NCBI RefSeq assembly: GCF_014805685.1
Contig: NC_060885.1
Span: forward strand, 24,026,132-24,090,131
From: Silurus meridionalis
Taxonomy: Eukaryota; Chordata; Actinopteri; Siluriformes; Siluridae
Direction: 5' to 3'
DNA length: 64,000 bases
The position numbers and the translations under genes were made by a program. The stretch's first letter is position 1, and the number at the start of each line of letters is the position of its first letter. The notes under the pieces were generated by a model. It was not told the origin of the DNA and ran no database searches. It saw only the letters and a list, made by a program, of their open reading frames with translations. Positions 57,327 through 64,000 of the stretch are shown here, piece by piece.

Positions 57327-58797
57327 CAGTGCACTCGGAAAGTATTCAGACACCCTTTACTTTTTTCATTGTTGTTATGTTACTGATACTACAATCGTTG
57401 AAATTCTTTTTTTCTCATTAATCTACACTACATAATGACTTTTTTTATTTCGAAAACCAAAATATCACGTGTACATAAGTATTCAGACACTTTGTAACAA
57501 CATTTGAAAATGAGTTCAGATGCCTCCTAATTCTCTTGAACGTTGCTGAGATGTTTCTGAACCTTTATTAGAGTCCACATGCGATAAATTAAATGTATTG
57601 GATATGATTTGGAAAGGCACACACCCTCTTTTGAAGGCCCCACAGCTGACAATGCATATAAGAGCAAAAACCATAAACGATGAGGTCAAAGGAACTGCCT
57701 GCAGAGCTCAGAGACAGGATTTCTATAAAGCACAAATCTGGAGAAGGGTAGAAAAATATTTCTGCTGCACTTAAGATTCCCATGAGCACAGTGGCCTCCT
57801 TAATTCTGAAATGGAAGAAGTGTGACAGAACAAGGTCTCTTCTAAGAGCTGGTCACCCAGCCAAACTGAGTAATCAGGGGAGAAGTGCCTTAGTAAGAGA
57901 GGAGATCAAGAACCCAACAGTCACTCTGAGTGAGCTCCAGATATCTCGTGTGAAATTGGGAATCAATTTTTAGGAGAAGAACCATCACTGCAGCCTTCCA
58001 CCCATCTGGGCTTTATGGCCAAGTGGCTAGACGGAAGCCTTTCCTCAGTGCAAAACCCAATAATGCTCACTTGGAGCCCAGACTGTGTGGAACAAAATTA
58101 TCTGGTCTAATGAAACCAGAATTGAACGGTTTAGCAATTCTCACCAATATTTCTGGAGAAAATCAGGCACCATTCTTCATATGTGCAAAACCATCTTAAC
58201 AGTAAAGCATGGTGGGGGCAGCATCATGTTGTGGGGGTGTATTTCAGCAGCAGGGACAGAGTAACCGAGCAGGTTTAAGGGGAAAGCTGAATAGAGCAAT
58301 GTGCAGAGATATCCTTAATAAAAACCTGCTTCACAGCGCTCAGGACCTCAGTCTGGATCGAAGGTTAAGCTTCCTACATGACAACAACCCTAAGCACACA
58401 GTCAAGACATCAAAGAGAGTGGCTTAGGGACGACTCTGTAAATGCCCTAGAGTGGCCCAACCAGAACCATGACTTCAACCATACTGAACATCTCTGGAGA
58501 GACCTAAAAAATGCTCCACCGACGCTCCCCATCCAACCTGACCCAGCCTGAGAGTATTTACCATGAAGAATATCAGAAATCCCCCAGTCCAGGTGTGTAA
58601 AGCTGGTTGTGTCATACCTAAAAATACTGAAGGATGTAATAGCTGCTAGAGGGGCTTTAATTAAGAATTGATTAATGAGCCTAAATACTTATGGATGTAA
58701 TATTTCACATTTTTTTATTAAGAAAAATTTACAGACATTTCCAGAATTTGAACATAGTCATAATGGGGTACTGAGTGTAGATTAATGAGAAAAATCT
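57327..58797 (+). mobile_element. Tc1-like element, right end truncated by a LINE junction
   Basis: The left end is TA then CAGTGCACTCGGAAAG. The decayed plus-strand transposase shows helix-turn-helix (ISAALKIPMSTVASLILKW), VTLSELQ and LSFLHDNNPKHT, containing the second catalytic Asp. The right end reaches gtgtagattaatgagaaaaa, inverse of 57411-57432, then stops about 80 bp short. Many stops. Confidence 0.85.
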
Positions 58798-58798
58798 T

Positions 58799-59905
58799 TT
58801 CCTCCTTCCTGGTGGCTCCATTCTCAGCATTCTCCTACCGATATACCCCATGTCCCCCCTCTGCACATGTCCAAACCATCTCAATCTCACCTCCCTCACC
58901 TTGTCTCCAAAACGTACTACATGCGCTGCCCCTCTAATAAACTAATTTCTAATCCTGTCCATCATCGTCACTCCAAACAAAAACCTCAACTTTTTCAGCC
59001 CTACTACCTCTAGCTCCACCTCCTGTCTTTTACTCAATGCCACTGTCGTCTCTAAACCATACATCATCACAGGTCTCACCACAGTCCTATAAACTTTCCC
59101 TTTTACTCTTGCAGATACTCTTCTATCACAAATCACTCCTGCCACTCTTCTCCACCCACTCCACCCTGCCTGCACTCTTTTCTTCACTTCTCTCTGTTAC
59201 TTTGCATTGATGACCCCAGGTATCTGAACTCCTCTGCCTCTTCTCCCTGCAACCAAACCACTCCACTGCCCTCCCTCTCAATATCATCCGCAAACATTAT
59301 AGTGCACGAAGACTTCTGTCTGTCCTTGTCTGTCAACCTGTCCATCACCACTGCAAACAGGAAAGGGGTCAAAGCCGATCCTTGATGCAGTCCAACCTCC
59401 ACCATGAACCAGTCTGTCGTTCCTACTGCACACTTCACTGCTGTCACACTGTCCTCATACATGTCCTGCACCACCCTCACATATTTCTCTGACACACCTA
59501 ACTTCCTCATACAATACCACAACTCCTCACTCTGCACACTGTCATACACTTTCTCTAAATCCACAAACACACAATGCAACTCCTTCTGACCTTCTCTATA
59601 CTTTTCCATAAACATTCTCAAAGCAAATAATGCGTCTGTGGTGCTTTTCTTCGTCATGAAATCACACTGTTGCTCACAGATGGTCACCTCTTTTCTCAGC
59701 CTGGCTTCCACTATTCTTTCCCATAACTTCATGGTGTGACTGATCAACTTTATTCCCCATTTATTTTCCTCATTCATCAGCTGCTCAAAATACTCTCTCC
59801 GTCTTCTCAACACACTCTCCTCACTAGTCAACATTTCCATCTCCATCCTTTATTGCTCTAACTTGCAGCACATCCTTCCCAGCTCGGTCCCTCTGCCTGG
59901 GCAAA
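58799..59905 (-). mobile_element. RTE-like LINE relic, copy 2, truncated at both ends
   Basis: The minus strand reads MEMEMLTSEESVLRRRREYF, LISHTMKLWERIVEARLRK, FVDLEKVYDSVQSEELWYCM, VGLHQGSALTPFLFAVVMD and MFADDI with both Asp intact, followed by a deletion. A later frame (59187-58942) continues with VQAGWSGWRRVAGVICDRR. It is the same family as 39562-40944. Sequence ends at GGAGCCACCAGGAAGGAGG, well before the true 3' end. Confidence 0.85.
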
Positions 59906-60093
59906 CGTTTACACTGTTCAAATGTCTTACTGCAGCTGAGCATCTCATCACCATACTGTGCTTGAACACTGATATCTGCCATCTTGATTAATGGTTTCTA
60001 GACAGGCCCGCGATATGTGCACCACCTATCAGTAAAAGGACACACTATCTACATACCACTGGGTGCAGTACCGCCACATGAGCATCTATTTTT
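59906..60093. other. intronic sequence next to the LINE
   Basis: Part of 59906-59995 may belong to the LINE (cagctgagcatctcatcac) but I cannot place it. Confidence 0.35.
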
Positions 60094-60570
60094 TTACGGT
60101 GGCCAGGAAGTGCAAAACACATTAACAAATTCCGGAAAAACATGGGTATAGTTTGCAAATGGAAACTTACAGATCATCGGACGAGACACCTGTCACTCAC
60201 CTGTATATCTTGACTGACAGGTGTCTTGTCCAATGATCTGTAAGTTTCCATTCACAAACTATACCTACCTTTTCCGGTTTGTCGGATTTGTCGTTGTGTT
60301 TTTGGATTTGTTAATGTGTTTTTGGATTTGTTGTTTTGTTTTTGAATTTGTTAAGTTGTTTTCAGATTTGTTAATGTGTTTTTGGATTTGTTTATGTGTT
60401 TTTCGATTTGTTAATTTGTTTTTTGAATTGTTAATGTGTTTTTGGATTTGTTAATTTGTTTTTTAATTTGTTGTTTTGTTTTTGAATTTGTTAATTTGTT
60501 TTCGGATTTGTTAATGTGTTTTTGGATTTGTTAATTTGTTAATGTGTTTTGCACTTCTCGGCCACCGTAA
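60094..60570. mobile_element. foldback-type MITE, copy 2, with internal minisatellite
   Basis: Ends TTACGGTGGCC and GGCCACCGTAA continue into about 38-bp inverted repeats with few mismatches (gaagtgcaaaacacattaac). Inside, an inverted pair (60140-60200 against 60215-60275) precedes about 250 bp of tandem units near ttaatgtgtttttggattg in length 15-20 bp. It lacks coding capacity; the CFWICC frames come from the minisatellite. Confidence 0.85.
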
Positions 60571-61260
60571 TTTTTATACCTGTAACATTGAAAGTCTCGG
60601 TTTTAATTGAAAGCCCCTCAAAGTACACAGCAGGGCTTGGATCCAGAAGTAACATGACATCACTGTTCAGCATCTTTACCCACATTTGTGCAGATTTGGC
60701 ATGTGTGGCTTGTGCAGAAGCATTCTGGTTGCCAGGAATCCAACCAATGTGTTGAGGGTTTGAGTTAAAGGCATCAAAGCAGCCGTGTTAAACAAAGAGC
60801 TCCTCCTTCAGAGGTAGAACTTGGAACATTGAAAGACACACACAAACTACAGCCAACAGTCACAAACTGAGACAACAATCCGACCCATATTCCTGTCCAT
60901 TCAAATATATGAAATGAAAAACTTGTGAGATGTGGAGTTTAGGACATTTGCCTTGGCCCCTGTTTTTGCTGCATATCAGGAAAATTTTCTAAGGACACAA
61001 TCTGGCAGGCAATGCCATAGGATCCTCAGAGCCAGCTTCAGCATGAGATTGGCACAGGAAACACACTACGCTGGCACACAGGCAGCGAACAAGGCAGTGT
61101 CCCGATGTGCCAAGGACCACTGTGAGCAGGAAGAAAAGGCAGGTGGAGCTTAGCGGCTTGTCATTCAGCCTTTGCAGAGAGTGTGCAGAGACTTTGCGGA
61201 TATAGTGTGGTGGGACAGATGCCCATATGCTGGAGCAACAGATAACACCAGCCCCAGGCT

Positions 61261-61304
<44 letters not shown>

Positions 61305-61875
61305 GGTGCAGAAAATGAGTCATGCATTTCTGATTCAGTTGAGTTATATCATTGTTTGTTATTAATTGAGAAGTTTAGTTGCCTTAGGGCTACTAAAACT
61401 TTTTGGTCAGAATGGTTTTAAAGTCAGTTGTACTGGTTTTGCAGTAAGCTGCCAGGAATACATTATATTATTATGTTATATTGCTGAAGGGAAAATAGCA
61501 GTAGTTTTATTATAATTACTACGTCACACAATACATTTCAAGCATTCTCCAAGGTTTTTCAAATTTGAACCTTCACCTATATTAAATTTATTGTTAATTA
61601 AAATAAGAAACAACAACAGCAACAACCAATGACTGGTGCATCAACAATTACATCAGTGTAAGTACATCAGGCAATCTAAAGTGGATCCATGGACATACTA
61701 CATTCCAAGATGCAGTGCAGATGGCTGTCTTGGTGTGGAGCTCCTCCAGTTGCTTTACAATATTTGTTAGTTTGTAGTAATCTCTATTTCTTTTTCTTTA
61801 TAAACATGAGCAATAATTGTTTATTTTATGTATAATCTATTTAAAAATGTGCAACTAGAAGCTTCTGTCACCAAA
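60571..61875. other. parkin intron 4, no gene recognised
   Basis: (CA)n at 61267-61302 is the only repeat seen. Confidence 0.5.
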
Positions 61876-61879
61876 ACAA

Positions 61880-62065
61880 AGCTCTTGGGACACCTGACTT
61901 TTCTATTCATATGCGAGTCTTCGTCAAACCACAGAGATGGAGACACACAATTGTATAGAATATCTTTGGATGTGGCAGCATGACATTTTCTTTCCGAACC
62001 TGTTCCAACAGGACAATGCCCAAAAATAACTAAGCCAGCTCTGTGAAGATATGGTTTACATGGTA
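61880..62065 (+). mobile_element. Tc1-like relic, family A
   Basis: cacctgacttttctattcat, cacacaattgtatagaatat, acctgttccaacaggacaat and ccagctctgtgaagatatgg are ordered modules of family A. It ends about 140 bp from parkin exon 4. Confidence 0.7.
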
Positions 62066-62202
62066 TTTAGTCATTTCTGTCGTTCTGTAGTAGTCCGCTG
62101 AAAAATTGTCATTTTGTGAAATCTTTGCCAAAATGGGAAAAAAGTTTCAATAATTATTTCCTGATTCGTTGCTGTTGCAGCAGCAGATTCACAGACACTC
62201 AC

Positions 62203-62321
62203 CCGGCTCAGTGTAAAAGTTCCTTGCTTGCAGTTTTGGCAGCGTACACGCAGTTTCCCTGGCTGAACAGACTTGCACGCCGTTTTACAGAAGACATAGA
62301 AAGTGCTGTGTGGTTTGGGCT
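62203..62321 (-). CDS. prkn: parkin coding exon 4 (RING0 start)
   Basis: This exon encodes the first part of the RING0 (unique parkin) domain of the RBR E3 ubiquitin ligase parkin, which acts with PINK1 in the cytosol and on damaged mitochondria. The minus-strand translation contains FYVFCK, VQPGKLRVRC and QNC, which align with human residues about 140-178. Zinc ligands C150, C154, C166 and C169 are present, as are K151 (phospho-ubiquitin pocket) and K161/R163 (phospho-Ubl binding). The acceptor is gtgtcaacag and the donor is gtgagt. The exon starts at the second base of a codon, as in human exon 4, but is one codon shorter (119 against 122 bp). Intron 4, to the next exon, is about 5.9 kb. 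Seen: frame, splice sites and motifs. Known: family and zinc-site roles. The missing codon lies in the variable linker after the Ubl domain. Confidence 0.95.
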
Positions 62322-62798
62322 CTGTTGACACAACCATATACATGAGAATTAGCACAGATCATGTGTGAGCGTTCATGAGTTATCCAAGACACGTTTAACA
62401 CCAATGGACACATCCTGAAATATAGAAAAAAAAGGAGTGAGAAAGGAAAAGAGAGAAAACACAAGTAAAACTGCATTTTAGAGATGGCTGAATTTCGGTG
62501 AACGTGTTTCCGTTGACGAGAAATATTTAGAGAACGCTTTTGAACGCCGGCGGCAGCCATTGTGTGGTTTAGAGCGAGGAGCGGAAGATTGCAAGTGAGG
62601 GATCAGACAGGGACAAGGTGCATAAGGAAGTGTACAGACAGACACACACACGACGAGGACAAAGGAGCCGCAAATCCAATTAGCTGGGAGAAACGCCAAC
62701 TAGAAATCTTTATGGTAAATGAAATGGAGAACGCGTCCTGTCTGGCTGCCCCGCCCTTGTCAAATTCACAGACACACAAGAACAAACGCACGCACGCA

Positions 62799-62855
<57 letters not shown>

Positions 62856-64000
62856 ACACACCTGGCCACAGTGTTCTCATTAGAGTTAAAAGCATGGGCC
62901 TGAGAAGAAGGATGTGGTACCTTGACACGATTCTCAATAAATCCAGTGGAGTGGGGTTTTATAAAGCATGGCCTGTCTAATTTATGACATTGTTGTGAGA
63001 GCGCTCCATTATGCTAATGCATTTAACGCGAGGGGGCAGAGGACGGTTAGATAAAGATGCACATGGGATTGGGTGGAGAAACCGAGAGGGTTGGGGAGCC
63101 ACCCGAGAAAGCTGAAGGACGAACATAGGACAGCTTTTAAAGAGCGCCCGTCAACGTGGAGCGTGACGATGGCTGCATCATAAAAATACCCGCCGAAATG
63201 GACAAGGACGAATCTGTAAGAGAGCAGGATAGGACACTGTGTTACAATAAACTCAGAAAATGTCTGTACCGAGTAAGTAAAAAAAGACGTTTTTCTCAAT
63301 AGAAGTGGTGTCAGCTACTGATGAGGGCTACACACAGTGAGAGAGAATTTACAGTCTCACAATAGCACTATGGTACAAAATATAATTTGGGGTTCGGAAC
63401 TCGTGGCTCGGAAAATTATTTGTCACACTTAAATGATTCAGATCAAGTAAATTTTAATACTGCACAAAGATAACCCGAGTCAATAAAAAAATAAATGTTT
63501 TTAATTAAATGATGATTTCATTTATTATAGAAAAAAAACTGCCTTTGGACAGCTGTGAGTTTGTGTAATAATTATAATTTGCTGAGTATGGCAAATATGC
63601 ATAGTTGTACCCAGTGTAATCAGGTACAGAAGAACTACCTTCTCAGTGGAATTAGTATGGTCAGTGTAATGGATTTAACCAAGTACTCTTTCTATTCTAA
63701 CTGATCTAAAGTCAATGATTTAAAAATAGCAGGGTTTCCTCTATAGTGGTCACAGTTTGTGTGAATAGTATAAATGAAATACTGTATTTATTTTAGCTAG
63801 CTTGCAGCTAAACTACTTGCTATTGGCCACTGCTGCAATATCATTCCAAAATTATTCAAAATGTTTTAAAGTTCACTCGAGTAGAACAGTACCAAAAGAT
63901 CAGTCTGGCTATTTGTGGTTATAATGGGCGTTGTTTGCTGGGACGGAGCACAAAAGACACACATTTATATAGGTGTCCATGCTCTTTCCCCTACTATGGA
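62322..64000. other. prkn: parkin intron 3, part
   Basis: No exon 3 is recognised up to the window end. (CA)n lies at 62801-62853. The block 62930-63200 is repeat-free and relatively GC-rich for this region. The rest is AT-rich intron. Confidence 0.6.
62801..62853. repeat. (CA)n microsatellite
   Basis: About 26 CA units after an acgcacgcact lead-in. Confidence 0.95.

Noticed and set aside
60221..60570. Possible CRISPR-like array of short repeats
   Set aside because: Units of 15-20 bp abut with no unique spacers, lie between transposon terminal repeats, and the DNA is vertebrate.
1..64000. tRNA, rRNA, riboswitches, bacterial operons or ribosome binding sites
   Set aside because: No cloverleaf or rRNA sequence was recognised and the sequence is eukaryotic intron; SINE-like copies lack a recognisable intact tRNA.

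Overview
The window is vertebrate nuclear DNA, almost certainly from a ray-finned (teleost) fish. It is intron-rich and crowded with dinucleotide repeats, Tc1/mariner and hAT relics, and several non-LTR retrotransposon lineages typical of fish. The species cannot be fixed from the sequence alone. There is no bacterial, organellar or CRISPR signature.

The only host gene I can support is parkin (PRKN, an RBR-type E3 ubiquitin ligase of the PINK1 mitophagy pathway), read on the minus strand. Four consecutive coding exons match human exons 4, 5, 6 and 7 in order: 62321-62203, 56260-56177, 55524-55409 and 49863-49727. Each has consensus AG/GT splice sites and the expected phase; three have the human lengths (84, 116 and 137 bp) and exon 4 is one codon shorter (119 against 122 bp). 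Together they encode RING0 and most of RING1. Their zinc-ligand Cys/His residues and the Lys/Arg residues known to bind phospho-ubiquitin and the phospho-Ubl domain are intact. Exon 3 lies beyond 64000. Exon 8 was not found, so positions 1-49726 appear to be parkin intron 7, or its start.

The remaining ~63 kb is intronic and mostly mobile-element debris. Region by region: 0.9-1.4 kb, mariner relic; 4.3-8.5 kb, a GA-rich complex satellite split by a Tx1/L1-type LINE that itself carries a nested palindromic Tc1-type MITE; 9-16 kb, Tc1 relics and two opposed copies of a hAT-type MITE; 17.5-18.5 kb, a mariner deletion derivative and a second MITE; 19-22.8 kb, a hAT element with a perfect 8-bp target duplication inside a Tc1 relic, followed by minisatellites; 23-27.8 kb, three Tc1 elements; 29.4-30.4 kb, a possible hAT; 33.6-35.1 kb, a LINE tail, a hAT MITE and a SINE-like piece; 36.8-39.6 kb, an internally deleted Ty3/gypsy element fused to an RTE-like LINE (to 40.9 kb); 41.6-43.5 kb, a pogo/Tigger relic and a BED-finger hAT with an internal telomere-like array; 45-49 kb, a foldback element, an L2-type LINE and an endonuclease-only LINE; 50-62 kb, parkin introns holding LINE tails, Tc1 relics, a Tigger MITE, a Tc1/LINE hybrid junction and a second foldback element.

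No new multi-gene system is visible. The most informative observations are the parkin exon structure (including an Arg-to-Met change at human residue 245), a long UG repeat just inside intron 7 with complementary CA repeats nearby, the nested palindrome, two dated hAT insertions, the chimeric retroelement junctions, and a few repeat-free blocks that could be conserved non-coding elements. All transposon reading frames seen are broken, so nothing here looks autonomously mobile. Family names were assigned by eye.
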